DNA of 64,000 bases from Prillingera fragicola (Eukaryota; Basidiomycota; Tremellomycetes; Trichosporonales; Trichosporonaceae). The DNA is taken from positions 1,488,001-1,552,000 of the forward strand of contig BEDY01000003.1 of assembly GCA_002335605.1 (NCBI GenBank), read 5' to 3'. The notes under the pieces are model-generated. The model ran no database searches. It saw only the letters and a program-made list of their open reading frames with translations, and had not been told where the DNA came from. How positions within the stretch are numbered: position 1 is the stretch's first letter; every line of letters starts with the position of its first letter. The position numbers and the translations under genes were made by a program. This document shows positions 23,620-36,442 of this stretch, one piece after another.

Positions 23620-26600
23620 ATGCCGCCTAGGAGATCAACGCGGAGCTCCTCGGTCCAGGCATCGGAGCCTTCCAGGCGATCAACTCGTTCGCGCACATCG
23701 CCCGCAGCCGGCACACCCGAGCCAGACGTCAAACCAGTTATCGACGAGGATGAGGAAGATGCACTAGCAACGCAGCCGGTGAGCAAGGGCAAGGCCTCCA
23801 AGGTCCCACCCAAGTCGCGCAGGAAGGTTGTCGAGTCTTCTGAAGAAGAAGAAGAAGAAGAGGATCTGTCTGAATTTGCACCCCGCCCCCGGCCCTCGGT
23901 TGCCCGTACATCGGCCGCTGCAACTCAGCAGCAACTCCCAACCCCGCCCCCCGACACCTCGGTGCCGGAGGAAGAAGAGCAGGAGGAGGAGGCTGAGGAC
24001 TTGCGTGAGGACATTAAGGCAGCTGCCGATATCAAGGATGCCTCCATTACGGAAATGAACGACGACGCCGACGTTGACTCGGATGCCGACCGCACTGTCA
24101 CTCGCGAGTCGCCAGAGTCTTCTCCCGACATCCCAGACAGTGTATTGCCTCCCAAGACGCCCGCGCGGGGTGCTCCAATTTTGACCACAATGCCTACGCC
24201 TGCACCTCCGCCTCCTACTGGCCCCAAGCCCCGTCTTACGATTCACAAGATTGTGCTTATCAACTTCAAGTCCTACGCTGGCCGCCAGGAGATTGGCCCC
24301 TTCCACAAGTCGTTCAGTGCCATTGTCGGCCCCAACGGAAGTGGCAAAAGTAACACTATCGATGCCCTGCTTTTCGTTTTCGGTTACCGCGCCAGCAAGA
24401 TGCGTCAGGGAAAGCTCAGTGAGCTGATTCACAACTCGGCAGGCAAGGAAGGTCTCGAGAGTTGTTCCGTCGAGGTCTGGTTCCGCGAGATTGTGGACCT
24501 GCCTGGTGTCGACAACTTTTTACTGGTTCCCAACTCGCAACTGGTCATCAACCGTACCGCTTTCCGCAACAACTCGTCGCGGTACACCATCAACGACCGC
24601 ACAAGCTCGTTCACCGAGGTTACGACTCTTCTCAAAGGCAAGGGTATCGACCTCGACCACAACCGGTTCCTCATTCTGCAGGGCGAGGTTGAGTCAATCG
24701 CCCTCATGAAGGCTAAGGCTCAGAACGAGCATGAGGATGGGCTTCTCGAGTACCTTGAGGACATTATTGGAACCACGAAGTACAAGGAACCTATTGAACA
24801 ATCCTCACTGGAAGTCGAGGCACTTAACGAGGAGCGTGCCGAGAAGATGAACCGTCTTCGTGTTGTGGAGCGCGAAAAGTCCCAGCTCGAGGTGAGCCTA
24901 AACGAGCTGATTAAGCTGACAGGATAGGACAAGAAGCGCGAGGCGGAGGAATATCTTCGCGATACCAACGAGCTCACACGCAAGAAGTCGCTATTGATTC
25001 AGTTCCACATGCACACTCTCCACAACAACATGGAGATTACCGACAAGTCGATCGAGGCACACACAACGGAGCTGAACGAGCTCCAGGAGCGCTTTGCCGA
25101 CCACGTTGCCGAGAACCAGAGTCTGCAAAAGGACTATGACGACAAGCTCTCGGCGTACGAGGATATCAAGAAGCTCACTGATGCTCTCGTAAAGGACTCG
25201 AAAAAGTTTGAAAAGGACGAAGTCGGTCTTCAGGAGAAGAAGAAGCATCTCTCTACCAAGCAGAAGAAGATCAAGAAGTGTATCAACGACGTGAGTGAAG
25301 TGCCACAGGCTAAGCTGACTTTCAGGACAAGCACTCCAAATCTGAGGCTCTCGCAACCGTTGAGAACTGCACGGGCCAGATCGAGGCGAACCAGGTCAAG
25401 GTCGCAGATCTCGAACGCAAGCTCGAGGCCGAAGAGGCCGAACTTGAGGAGGTCCGCGACAGCCTGAAGGATAAGACCGACGAATTCACCACTCAGATCG
25501 AGGTGAAGCAGCGCGAGCTCGAACCCTGGACCGCCAAGATTAGCGAGAAGCAGTCGGCCATTGACGTTGCTCAGTCTGAGCGCGACCTGCTCGAGCAAAA
25601 AGCAGCTTCGATGAAATCGGCTCTCGAGGAAGCCGAGGCTGCCGTTGATGCTGTCCGCGACGGCGACCAGAGCAAGCAGGACGAGTACCAGGCTCTGAAA
25701 CAGGAGGTCGTTACCGCGAAGAAGCAGCTCACCAAGGCCGAGGCCAATCTCGAGTCCATGGTGGCCCAGCTCGAGCAGCTTCGTGCCAAGGTATCGTCGA
25801 CGCGCCAGAAGGCCGATGAGGCCAAGGCGTCTCACGCCGCCGACAAGTCTGAGAACGCCGTCCTCGCAAGCCTGAACAAGCTCAAGGCTCAAGGTCGTAT
25901 TAAGGGCTTTTACGGCCGTCTTGGTGACCTTGGAACCATTGATGAAAAGTATGACGCCGCCGTCACCACTGCCTGCGGCACCCTTAACAGTCTCGTTGTC
26001 GACACTGTCGAGCAAGGTCAGGCGTGTATTGAACATCTTCGTAAGGGTAACGTTGGCCGAGCCAACATTATCGTCCTCGACAAGCTGCCCTCTCGTGATC
26101 TCCGTTCCATCGAGACCCCCGAAGGCGTTCACCGCCTGTTCGACCTTATCAAGCCCAAGGACGCACGTTTTGCTCCTGCTTTCTACAAGGGCGTGTTCAA
26201 CACCTTGGTCGCCGAGGACCTCCAGCAGGCGCAGCGTATCGGTTACGGCAAGAAGCGATGGCGCGTTGTTACCCTTGCCGGGCAGGTCATTGACCCATCC
26301 GGTACCATGTCGGGTGGTGGCTCGCGTGTCGCTCGCGGTGGCATGAGCTCCAAACTCAAGGCGGACAAGGTTGCTCCCGAAGTCGTCGCTCGTTATGAGC
26401 AGGAGTCGGCCTCCGCGCAGGAGGCATTTGCGACGCTTCAGGCCGAGAAGCGCGCCGCCGAGCAAGATGTCAACCAGCTTCGCAAGCGTATCCCGCAGCT
26501 CGAGATGAACGTCGAGAAAATTGAGATGGATGTCCAGGGCGGGTCGAAGCGCATCGCCGAGGCTGAGAAGCGTCTTGCCGAGATGCGTTCGCAGAGCAAG

Positions 26601-28218
26601 CCTGACGCTGCCGACGAGCAACGCATCAAGACGCTCGATGCTGAGATTGCCTTGCTCACCAAGGAGGTCAACAAGCTGCGCGAGAAGTCAAGCGGCATCA
26701 GCGAGCAGATCAAGGAGCTTCAGAACAAGATTCTTGATGTCGGTGGTGTTCGTCTCCGTGCCATCCAGTCCAAGTTTACGACCACCAAGGGTCTCCTTGA
26801 CCTTGCTACCGAGGCCATCACAAAGGCCGAGGTCGGCCAGGCCAAGTCGTCGCGCGACGCTGAGAAGCTCGATAAGGCTATTGTTGCCAACACTGCCAAG
26901 CTTGAGGAGGTCGACGCCGAGCTCGAGGTGGTCGACTCCGAGCTGCAGAACGTCACCAACGACCTGGGCATCATCCAGGCGCGAGTGCAGGAGGCACAGG
27001 ACCACCAGGCCGACTTCCAGGAGGCGCTCGCCCAGTCCAAAGCCGACCTCGACGATGCTTCGGCCGAGTTCAACGCGTTCCGCAAGCAGGAGATGGACCT
27101 CAAGCAGAAGATTGAGGACAACGCCCGCGTACACAAGGACAGCAAAGACAAGTACAAGCACTGGGCGAAGAGGCACGAGGAGCTCGAGCTTGTTTACATT
27201 GACGAAGAGGATGAGGAAGACGAGGAAGAAGAGAAGGCCGAGGGCGACGGGGAGAACGGCGCCGAGACTACCGATGATACCCACAAGGCGGATATCGAGG
27301 AAGCCGACTCTGAAGGCGAGGATGAGGAGGAGACGGCTGTCAAGCCCAAGCCCAAGAGGTCGCGCAACGAGTCTCTTGAGCTCGTGGAGTACAGCCCCGA
27401 CGAGCTGCGTTCGGTCGACAAAGACATTCTCAACGGAGAAATCACTGCTCTCGAGGAGGAGATTGCCCAGGCCAAGCCCAACCTCAACGTCCTGCACGAG
27501 TACCGCCGCCGCGAGGCAGAGTTCTTGGATCGCGCCCGCGACATGGAGGCAGTCACGTCGCAGCGCGACGCGGCAAAGGAGCGTCATGATGGCTTGCGCA
27601 AAGTTCGCCTCGACGAGTTTATGGCTGGTTTCTCGGCCATCAGTGCCAAGCTCAAGGAGATGTACCAGGTTAGTCACGTTCGTATGTGTGCAAGCTGACA
27701 AACAGATGATTACTATGGGTGGAAACGCCGAAATCGAGCTCGTCGACACCATGGACCCATTTTCCGAGGGCGTTGTGCTGTCTATCATGCCGCCGAAGAA
27801 GAGTTGGCGTCCCATTGCCAACTTGTCAGGTGGTGAAAAGACGCTCGCCTCGCTTGCTCTTGTCTTTGCGCTCCACGTCTTCAAGCCCACACCGCTCTAC
27901 TTTATGGATGAGATTGACGCGGCGCTCGACTTCAAGAATGTCTCGATTGTCGCCAACTATATCCAGAGCAAGACGCAGGCTGCGCAGTTTATTGTCATTT
28001 CATTGCGAAATGACATGTTTGAGCTGGCTCACCGTCTCGTCGGTATCTACAAGACATCAAACTGCACCAAGAGTATCGCGATTGACAACAAGGACCTGCG
28101 CACACAAGCCGTTGTGCGTAAGACCATGCCGCACCCGACACCAGGTGGGCGAATTCCGCAAACACCTGGAGGCGTCCACGGCATGTCGTCTACACCCATC
28201 TCGAGGCCTCTTGCTTAG
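23620..28218 (+). CDS. SMC4: Condensin ATPase subunit Smc4
   Basis: Core ATPase of condensin, which compacts mitotic chromosomes with Smc2. Exons 23620-24891, 24928-25290, 25326-27668 and 27706-28218 join to 1495 aa. A Ser/Thr- and acid-rich N-terminal extension (about 200 residues) precedes the head: KIVLINFKSYAGRQEIGPF, then the Walker A GPNGSGKSNTIDALLFVFGY. The hinge contains FYGRLGDLGTIDEKYDAAVT and RANIIVLDKL and ends with GTMSGGGSRV. The C-terminal head has LSGGEKTLASLALVFAL (signature) and the Walker B box YFMDEIDAALDF. Smc4-type features are the long N-terminal extension and GYRASKMRQGKLSELIHNS. An Asp/Glu-rich insertion of about 60 residues (27200-27350) interrupts the C-terminal coiled coil. 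Confidence 0.93.
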
Positions 28219-28381
28219 GTTGCTAGCTCTGTTGCACGTTTGGAGTGCTTGTTGTACGATATGGTATGCAGAGGCTGATGCATTGTTTATGGACAGTACA
28301 ATCCACTGTCCTGTGATGGATGCGTTTCACTGGGTACGCTTTTGAGTGGTGACGTGAACAAACTACAACGTGTCTACACTT

Positions 28382-29873
28382 CTACTTCTTGACCCACTCG
28401 CGCGGAGTCTTGAGCACGTCCATGAGCTCCTTCTCACGCGTGCCCTCCTCATTACCGAGAGGGCACATGTACTCCCAGCGTGCAACCTCGGGGAGGGACA
28501 TCAGGATACTCTCAACGCGTGCTCCAGGAATGTTGAGGCCAAACTTGGTTCCACGGTCGTAGAGCAGGTTGAACTCGACGTAGCGTCCGCGACGGACAAG
28601 CTGCCACCGACGCTCGGCGTCCGTGTACGGCTGATTGACGCGGCGCTGGAGAATGGGAATGTAACCCGGGAGGAACGAGGAAGAGCACGACTTGACAAAC
28701 TCAAAGATTGCCTCTCGCGAAGGCTCCTTGCCGCCGTGGATTTTGGACGACGAAGTGAGGTCGTCAAAGAAGACACCGCCAAGACCGCGAGTCTCGCCGC
28801 GATGCTTGACGAGGAAGTACTCGTCGCACCACTTTTTGTACGCGGGGTAGTAGGCGGGGTTGTGCTTGTCGCACGCGTCCTTGAGCTTCTGGTGGAAGAG
28901 CTCGGCGTCCTCGGGGTACAAGTAGTTTGGGGTCAGATCGGAGCCACCGCCAAACCACCATGCGTAGGGCTCGGAGGGATTCTTGGGGTTGGCAAGCTCA
29001 AAGTAGCGGTAGTTGAGGTGGACCGTAGGTGCGTGGGGGTTGCGCGGGTGGATGACGATACTCAGCCCAGTGGCATAGTATGGCAGAGGCTCCTCGGACA
29101 CGGGGATCGAGTCGTGGTCTGCACGCATCTGCTGCTGGGCTGCCTTGGCGAGCTTGCCCTCGACAATGGAAACGTTGACGCCGGCCTTCTCGAAGACCCG
29201 GCCGCCAGACAGCACACAACTGGAGCCCTCACCGCCTGCGGGGCGAATCCAATGGTCTCGCAGAAACTTGGCAGGCTGATGCTCGCCGTCCGGGGGCGCT
29301 GATTCCTCGAGCGTCTCGAGCGACTTGACGATGTGGTCCTGGAGATTGGTGACCCAAGTGGCCATGCGGATGCGCATGGGGTTCTGCAACGGTGTCAGTA
29401 CAGTTCAGTTGGCGATGCGAGTGAAATAGACACACGGAGCATCAAGCCAAAGCCAAGGTCGAGGCCGAGGTCGCCAATGCTCTCAGAGTTTAGGGCACAC
29501 ACCTTCGGGTCGTCAACCTCGAGCGCATGCAACGGCTCCCAGTTGTTGCCGTTGGTCTCCGCAACAATGATATTAGGGTTGCCGTCGCAGTGGGGAGTGT
29601 TGTACGGCCGCGTCATGTAGTTGCCTGCAAACGCAAGAGTAAAGCCAATGGCAGCGCCACCAAGAGCCAGCTTGGCAAGGTGGGGCACGCTAGAAGACGA
29701 AGGGGTGCTGGCGGTAGAGGCAAAGCGAGCGCGGGCTGGGTCATAGTCAGCATGTCATCCCAACTTTTGAGAGAGCAGGCACGACCACACAAACACTCAC
29801 CTGGACCGGCAGCTCGAGCGCGCAGAGACTGCACCGCGGGGCGGGCACAGCGGATAGGCAGGCGGAAAGACAT
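28382..29873 (-). CDS. HEM13: Coproporphyrinogen III oxidase
   Basis: Oxygen-dependent heme biosynthesis enzyme converting coproporphyrinogen III to protoporphyrinogen IX. Exons 29873-29801, 29735-29434 and 29383-28382 join to 458 aa. The first 25 residues are Arg/Ala/Ser-rich like a mitochondrial presequence, and LAKLALGGAAIGFTLAFAG (exon 2) is a probable membrane segment, so unlike cytosolic yeast Hem13 this protein appears to be mitochondrial as in animals. Conserved blocks include EGSSCVLSGGRVFEKAGVN, LSIVIHPRNPHAPTVHLNYR, WWFGGGSDLTPNYLYPEDA, RGLGGVFFDDL and GRYVEFNLLYDRGTKFGL. The second intron uses the less usual donor GTGTCT, chosen because it gives LMLR then NPMRIRMATW in frame. Confidence 0.92.
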
Positions 29874-30318
29874 TATGGAAGTGCTGTTAAAATAGCTGTA
29901 GAGAAGAGAATAGATTACTTGATTACTGTGGAGAGAGAGGGGTTGAGTGATAGCCGGTCAATGACTGGCTATATACCTATGAGCTGCTGATCGGAAACTG
30001 CCGCTCGGGGGGTGTCGCACCGAGGTTGGATTGTTCTTGGGACAGTGGGCAGACGATGGAGTGGCGACAAGGGTAGCCAGCGACTAGGGTCCGTTGCTCG
30101 TTGGGCGAGTGTGGTGCGGTGGGTCAGGTGCGCAGTGACGAGGAGCACGAGGAGGAGGAGCCTCACCACCTAGGTCATGTGCGTCGCCGCTTTTGTCCCG
30201 GCCAGCGAACAAAAAGCATGACTCACAGGGGCCCCGCGGCACTTGTTCCATTGTCCATGACTTTTCCACGACAGTTGATACCCTCGTCTGCATCAAGAAC
30301 AATAACACCTACAGCTAC
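29874..30318. promoter_or_regulatory. Bidirectional promoter HEM13 / COQ8
   Basis: Only 445 bp separate the two start codons, which face away from each other. Both products act in mitochondrial respiratory cofactor biosynthesis (heme, ubiquinone), so shared control is plausible. The minus-strand side has A-rich stretches next to HEM13 (29880-29945). No CCAAT box was found by eye. Confidence 0.45.
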
Positions 30319-32711
30319 ATGGCCTCGTCTGGGTCTCTCGTAACCGCAGCGGTGCGCGTCATTGCGCGTGCGGTAGCTCTCCAGGTCGAAGAGGTAGCGG
30401 CGGCGGCGGGTCCGTCAATCCGCAAGGCCCATCAGCAATGGGACACGACGACCACCGGCACCACTGCAACAGTCGGCGCCGAGGTAGGTCGAGCGAGTGT
30501 GAGCGTGCCCGACAATCAGCTGCACTCGCCTGCCAACCCGGCGGCCAAGCCAGCAACCCCGCGCGCACCACCAAGTCTCGCTCCCCATCGTCCACTCGTG
30601 AACCCGGCATCGCAGACATCCACGCGCCCAGTTCAACCTCCACCATCAGCGTCATCGCCTCCTCGCCAGCCTCAAACCGCCTCAACTGGTCTTGGTGCAG
30701 CACAGGCCGAGAGCGATAAAAAGGCAGCGGCCATCGCCGAGCTTCAAGCAGCCAAGGAGCTCGCCAGGCAAACAGCCGCTGCTGCCGAGAAGGAGGAGGT
30801 TGAAGCTCGGGAAGCTGTAGCGCGTAGGCGAACTGCAGAGCGTGAAGCCGCCGAGATCCTGGAGCGCACCAAGGCAGCAGAAATTGAAGAGCGCAGGGCT
30901 GAAAGGGCCGCCGTTGCTGCTGCCGTGACTGCCGCTGCGGCCCAGGCGGCATTCCCCTCACCACTTGCGCGGCCCACCCGCATTCCCCCGCCCGAGGACG
31001 AAGTGTCGATTGAGGAGGTTCTCCCCTCGTTCAAAGAGGATAAGTCTGCAACACCCCAACAGTCACCACCAGTGGTCAAGGAGGCTGTATCAAAGGCTGA
31101 GGCCAAAGAGCCCCTGGCCAAGGTCGAAGCCAAGAGTGTCAGTGAGCCTGTCACGGTGGACGAGGTAAAGGCAGCAGTCGGGGCCGTGTCCCGTCTTCCT
31201 GTGATCGAGAGGGATCCCGAGGAGGAGCAGGTCATGCTCCGCACGTCGACCGTTCCGAGCTCCCGTCTGGGTCGTCTGTTCCACTATGGCTGTGAGTCAA
31301 TGACGAGATCGAAGGCTGACGTTAAGCGCTGGCTGCGTCTTTGGGCATTGGCGCCGCTACAGAGTCGATCCGTCGCTCAACTGGCCGTGGTGGTTCCGGT
31401 TCAGTGTTTATGAGCGACACCAACGTCCGCCGCCTCGTCGCTACTCTTGGTCGTATGCGTGGTGCTGCCCTAAAGTTGGGCCAGTTTATGAGCATCCAAG
31501 GTGAGTCACCACTTTGGTCATTTCCAGCGCCGATCACACACTGACGATGAGATAATACAATGCTCCCGCCCGAGATTGAGCAAGTGCTCGCCCAAGTGCA
31601 GCAGCATGCAAACTACATGCCCGACTGGCAGATGGAAAAGGTAATGGCCACTGAGCTGGGCGCCGACTGGATGTCACACTTTGGCGAGTTTGACCGCACC
31701 CCCGTCGCTGCCGCATCGATCGGTCAGGTCCATCGAGCGACATTGCCGGACGGCACGCCTGCGGCCGTCAAGATCCAGTTTCCCGGTGTCGCGTCCAGTA
31801 TCGACTCGGACATTGCCAATGTGACCTTGCTGCTGCGTGGTGCTGCCGTGCTCCCCAAGGGACTTTACCTTGAGAACACTGTCGCCGTCATGAAGCGCGA
31901 GCTCGAGGACGAGTGTGACTATGTCCGTGAGGGCGCCGCTGGTGCGACATTCTATCAACTCCTCAAGGATGACCCTGTCTTCGAGGTGCCTCGTGTCGTC
32001 GAGGAGTCAACCACACCACGTGTCCTCACTACGGAGTGGATGGGCGGCAAACCCCTCTCCAAGATGAAGGGCATGACACAAGCCCAGCGCGACCTCATTG
32101 GCACCAACATTCTGCGCCTGTGTCTCCGCGAGCTGTTCACTTTCCGCTTTATGCAGACTGACCCCAATTGGGCCAACTTTATGTTTGACTCATCGCGCGA
32201 CAAGCTCCAGCTCATCGACTTTGGCGCCAGTCGCGCATACACCAAGGAGTTTATGGACGGGTGGTACCGTCTCCTGCACGCCGCTCTGGCTGGTGACAAG
32301 GAGGCGATGACGTCCGAGAGTATCAGCCTCGGATACCTCACCGGCGAGGAGGAGCCCATCATGGTCGACGCACACTTGCGTTCCATGACGGCGCTCGCGA
32401 GCCCGTTCCAGCACGACGGCATCTATCCGTTTGCCGACCAGACTATCACGGACGAGGTCCGTGCGCTGATTCCTGTCATGCTGCAGCACCGACTCACGCC
32501 GCCGCCGGCTCCGACGTACTCGCTCAACCGCAAGCTGAGCGGTGCCTTCCTCATGTGCTCCAAGCTCGGCGCAAACGTCGACTGCAAGAAGCTTTGGAAG
32601 GAGGAGGTCGAGGACAAGTACAAGCTTGGGCTGCTGGGGGAGGGTGAGGACCCGGCTGGCGTTGAGGCCCAGGCCCAGCGCGAGGAGGTTACGCATTCGA
32701 AGAAGTCATAG
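30319..32711 (+). CDS. COQ8: Ubiquinone biosynthesis atypical kinase Coq8/ADCK
   Basis: UbiB-family ATPase/kinase needed for assembly of the CoQ synthome on the mitochondrial inner membrane. Exons 30319-31291, 31327-31500 and 31552-32711 give 768 aa. Diagnostic motifs appear in order: GAALKLGQFMSIQD (the KxGQ box), AAASIGQVHRA (Ala-rich loop with no P-loop), AAVKIQFPGV (the Lys), ELEDECDYVREG, TTEWMGGKPLSK, DPNWANFMFD and LIDFGASR (metal-binding DFG). The N-terminal 300 residues are an extension: Pro/Ala/Thr-rich, then an Ala/Glu/Arg coiled coil (about residues 135-215). The start at 30319 was preferred; an in-frame ATG at 30193 exists. The third exon starts after a GAG acceptor, fitted to keep QDNTMLPPEI as in homologues. 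Confidence 0.9.
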
Positions 32712-32840
32712 AGATATGCACACCACTATTATTCCTGTACGATCAGCGTGAACTGGCAAGCGCTGAGATCCGCGTTAGTCACTGGCTCCCCCTATTCGCG
32801 CAGCGTTGTCATATCAATCACAGCAATGCATCTACACGAT
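32712..32840. terminator. Convergent 3' ends COQ8 / NIP1
   Basis: Only 129 bp lie between the two stop codons, so the transcripts probably overlap at their 3' UTRs. Confidence 0.5.
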
Positions 32841-35586
32841 CTACGCCGCCACCCTGCGCTGCGCTCCCAGGCCCTGGTTGAAGCCTCCCCTTCCGCGACC
32901 ACCGCCCCTACCGCGGTAACTGCCGCGGGCTCCACCTCTCCTCTCTTGGCGTCCACGGCCACCATCTGCCGCTCCGCCATCGCGCGCCTGGCCGCGCTCG
33001 GCACCCTGACCCTGGCCGAGCTTGACGTCCAAAGTCTTCTCGTTCTGCTCGACCATCGAAACGGCACGCTCAGCGAGCTGCTGGGCGAGACGCTGGACCT
33101 CGGTCTGCTCCACACGGTGGAAGACGACGACCTGGTCAATCTGGTCGAGCGAGGCAGCAAGCTCGTCAGTGTAGATCATGCGGGAGATGATCGACGTGAC
33201 AGTCTGCTGGGGAAGCGAGAAGGTGGTGGCGAGGTGGGCAAGCGACAGCGAGGCGTAGTAGGGGGCGTAGGTAAACAGGTACGTGCGAAGACCCTCCTCC
33301 TGGATCTTGCGAGCGAGCATAGTGCGGACGTCCTCGACGTTGTCGAGGAGCTGCCAGATTTTGATCGAGAGGATCAGGTCACGAGCACGCTCCCACTCGC
33401 CGGCCTGGAGAGCCTTTGCGGCCTTGATAATGTGGTCGCGAGTGTTCTCGGGGGGACCCATGAAAGCCTGCTTGTCGGCGAGGTCGAGGAGACGCTTGAA
33501 CGACTTGGAGGCAATGCGGCGGCGCTGGTCCTCGGTATCAACCGATGCCAGCAAGGGAATCTCAACGAGCATGCACGAAGTGAGGTAGGCAGCCTCGAGC
33601 AGCTCAATGTTGAGGTGCATGTGGAAGGGAAGAAGACGACGCTTCTCAATGAGCTCCTGCTCGGGGGAGAGCTGGAGGTTGTAGCGCTGGACAGCCTGGG
33701 CGAGGAGCTCCTTCTGACGCTGGGTCTGGAACATCTCGGACAGAATGGTCTGGCACTCGTGGATGAAACCACCACGGAACGCAGCGAGACCGAGCTGAAC
33801 AAGGGCACGGTTGTACATGATCTGGGTGGCAACGTCGGCGTGCTGAATCGTGTCCTGGAGGTGCGACATCAGGAGCAGGTCGCGGGCCTGGTGGTAACGG
33901 GCGTGGGTCGCGTGGTTGAAGATGTGGGCAAGGATGGCACGGGCACGGAGGAGGGGAGCGTCCGAGTGGTAAATGTGGACACAGAGAAGGTGGATGAGGC
34001 GCGAGGCATCACGCTTCTCTCCGATGGGGGTGATGGCCGAGTTAAGGTGGGTGATGGCCTTGGTGACAGCAGCCTCAAAGTGGTCGACAATCGAGTCGGG
34101 CTTGGCGTAGACGTGCTCGAGACGGCGCATGACCGCACGAGTAGTCTGGTCGGCCCATTGCTCACGCTCAAAGAGAATCTGAGCCTTGGTGATGGCGACG
34201 TAGAGAGGAGTCTCTTCGCGGAGGCGCTCAATGTACTCGGTGCCACGCTCGTGCGCGTCCGTGTGCTGGAGAGTCTTGGTAAACTCGTTGTCAAGGTTCT
34301 CAAGCAGGCTGATCACGTTGCCGGCAACCTCGACGCGCTTGCCGTCCTCGGGCGCGCGCTCGGCCATGGTGTCGTAGTCCTCGACAGTGTCCTTGACACA
34401 GTAGTCAGGGTTCTCACCCAAGATGGTAATAAGCTGGTCAAACTCCTTGAGGCACTGGACCCACGAGTCGTGAGGAATCGAGGCAAGGTTCTGCGAGTAG
34501 TCGAGACGGGCTGGGATGAGGGCAAGGAGGACACGGATGCGCTGGTAGATGGTCTCCGAGACCTCGAGCAGCTTCTGGAGGATACGGATAGTCTCGGCAC
34601 GGTCCGTGTTCTTACGACCACGCTGCTCAAAGATCTCGTGCAGGGTCTTGAAGACACCGTCGGCGGTAAGGTTGAGCTGGCGGCCACCACGGCCAATCGT
34701 AGTAAACTCCTGGTCCTCGCCCTCCTGGCCCTCGGTGGCAGCTTTCTTAACCTTGACGACCTTGGGAGGAGCGTTGGCAACGTTGTACGCCTCGGTGTAT
34801 GCCTCGGGGTCCTTCTCGTAGTCGGCAAGGACAACCTCAAATTCGACCTTCTTCTTCTTCAAGATCTGACGCATCGAGTTGACGGCCTTGCTCTTGTTGG
34901 CCGCCATCTTCTTCGAAGCAGACTTCTCCGACTTGATAGTCTCGTTGATCGCCGCGTCAAGCTCAGTGATGGCCTGGAGGAAGGCGGGGGGAGTGTGGCC
35001 GGCTGGGGGAATAGGGGACGAGATCATGGCCAGCTGGTGACGCTGGATGAATCGAAGAAGCTTGTCGAGCTCGTTGGACGCGGCAACCCAGTCGTTGGCC
35101 GCACCACCGGCCTTGGTTGCGTTCTGCAGACTGTTGATGGCAGCCTCCATCTCGGCGAAGCTGGGACAATGTCAGCATGTGCGCTTTGGCCCTCCTTCGA
35201 CGCGTCGCCATTGACACCCACCGCTTGTCCTTGGCACTCAACACGCGGATCTTGTCCTCCTCGTCAGACTCCTCATCCGAAGACACATCGCGCAAGAACT
35301 GGTTCGCCCTCTACAGCCTTGGTTAGCATTTAAACTTGTCTGCCCTTGCCACCGCCGTACGCACTCCATGTCCAGCGTCCGAGTCGTCGTCACTCATCTC
35401 CTCCTCCTCGTCTGAGCTGTCGTCCGAGTCATCGTCGCTGCTGCCACTGTCGGAGCGAAGGAACTTGTTGGCAAGACCCTTCTTCTGAGGCTTCTCATCC
35501 TCGGACGACGAGCCAGAGCGGAGAGACTCGTCAGAGTCCGAGTCGCTGTCCGAGCTGTCGCTGCCGAGTTTGGCAAAGAAAGACAT
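32841..35586 (-). CDS. NIP1: Translation initiation factor eIF3 subunit c
   Basis: Scaffold subunit of eIF3 that bridges eIF1, eIF5 and the 40S ribosome. Exons 35586-35365, 35310-35222 and 35160-32841 give 876 aa. The start [15 protein letters not shown] and the Ser/Asp/Glu-rich first 90 residues match the family. Then [39 protein letters not shown], and the helical solenoid ending in a PCI domain (about residues 620-800, including [19 protein letters not shown] and [14 protein letters not shown]). The C terminus is an RGG-rich tail ([14 protein letters not shown]). Both introns sit within the acidic N-terminal segment. Confidence 0.92.
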
Positions 35587-36442
35587 GGTGGAGAGTCGGC
35601 TTTTTTAGGGAGTGGGGAAAGGGGACTGCGCGCGGTCGATCTGTCGATGCGTACAGGTGTTCGTGGACCGGGTTGGTGATGGGTACGCGGTCGCGCGAGA
35701 TTTTGGGTGTAATGCTGGCAAGACGACTAAAAGTGAGGAACAATGGGTGTGCAGAGAGTTTCAGCGCCGCCACCTAGGCCGGGAAGTGGAATCGCCGAAA
35801 ATGCCGCTGAAAAACAGGCAGATGGTTGACGGAAGCAATTACACCACGTGCAGCATAGTCGTGCCCGCGTGCGCGCAAGTGCCTGGCAGCGAGTTGTTGA
35901 CGAGTGTACATTCAACATCTACTACATCCTCGACCTCTGCGCGTACATGTACAGTTCTCATGTTCTGACTCGATCCACTGGGACTGGCGAAAGAGATTCT
36001 TGTGGGGTCGACATCGATGGACGCCACTCTTGCGCTGTCCTTTTCGTGTCTGTCCTGGGACACGACGCCTCTCGCCTCTTCCCTCACCTGCACGAGGGCA
36101 ACTTAGAGGACCGTTCCTCTTGTTCAAGCAGCAAAATACACTGCCAAACTTGACTGGGATAACGAGGGCATGGCCCATTGTACCACACGGCGCCGAGGAC
36201 GACAACGGCCGTTTCCACGCACATACAACTACATGGCTAGCCGGTGCGTCGGTCACCGAGATCTGACTTGGCTGTGTTGACATTGCTGGGTGTGCGGTAG
36301 CCAGTGCGAAAGGACAACAACCGCAAGGATAGGAGTGCGAGCTGGGAAATCGTTGGACCAACATGCTGCTCGGTACTGATAAATACATGGACGGCATGGC
36401 TTTCCACTAACCGCCCCCGCTCAACATTAACACGTACTCAGC
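35587..36442. other. NIP1 promoter and start of gene-poor stretch
   Basis: NIP1 upstream region followed by sequence without a supported gene. Base composition drops towards AT from about 35800, and this continues through the cluster of small four-cysteine genes. Confidence 0.4.

Noticed and set aside
26521..28218. 565-codon plus frame overlapping SMC4
   Set aside because: Only its end (after 27706) is the real last SMC4 exon; the upstream Arg/Ser-rich part is a shifted frame.
32748..35333. 861-codon plus-strand frame
   Set aside because: Exact antisense shadow of the eIF3c gene with Leu/Val/Asp-rich composition typical of such shadows.
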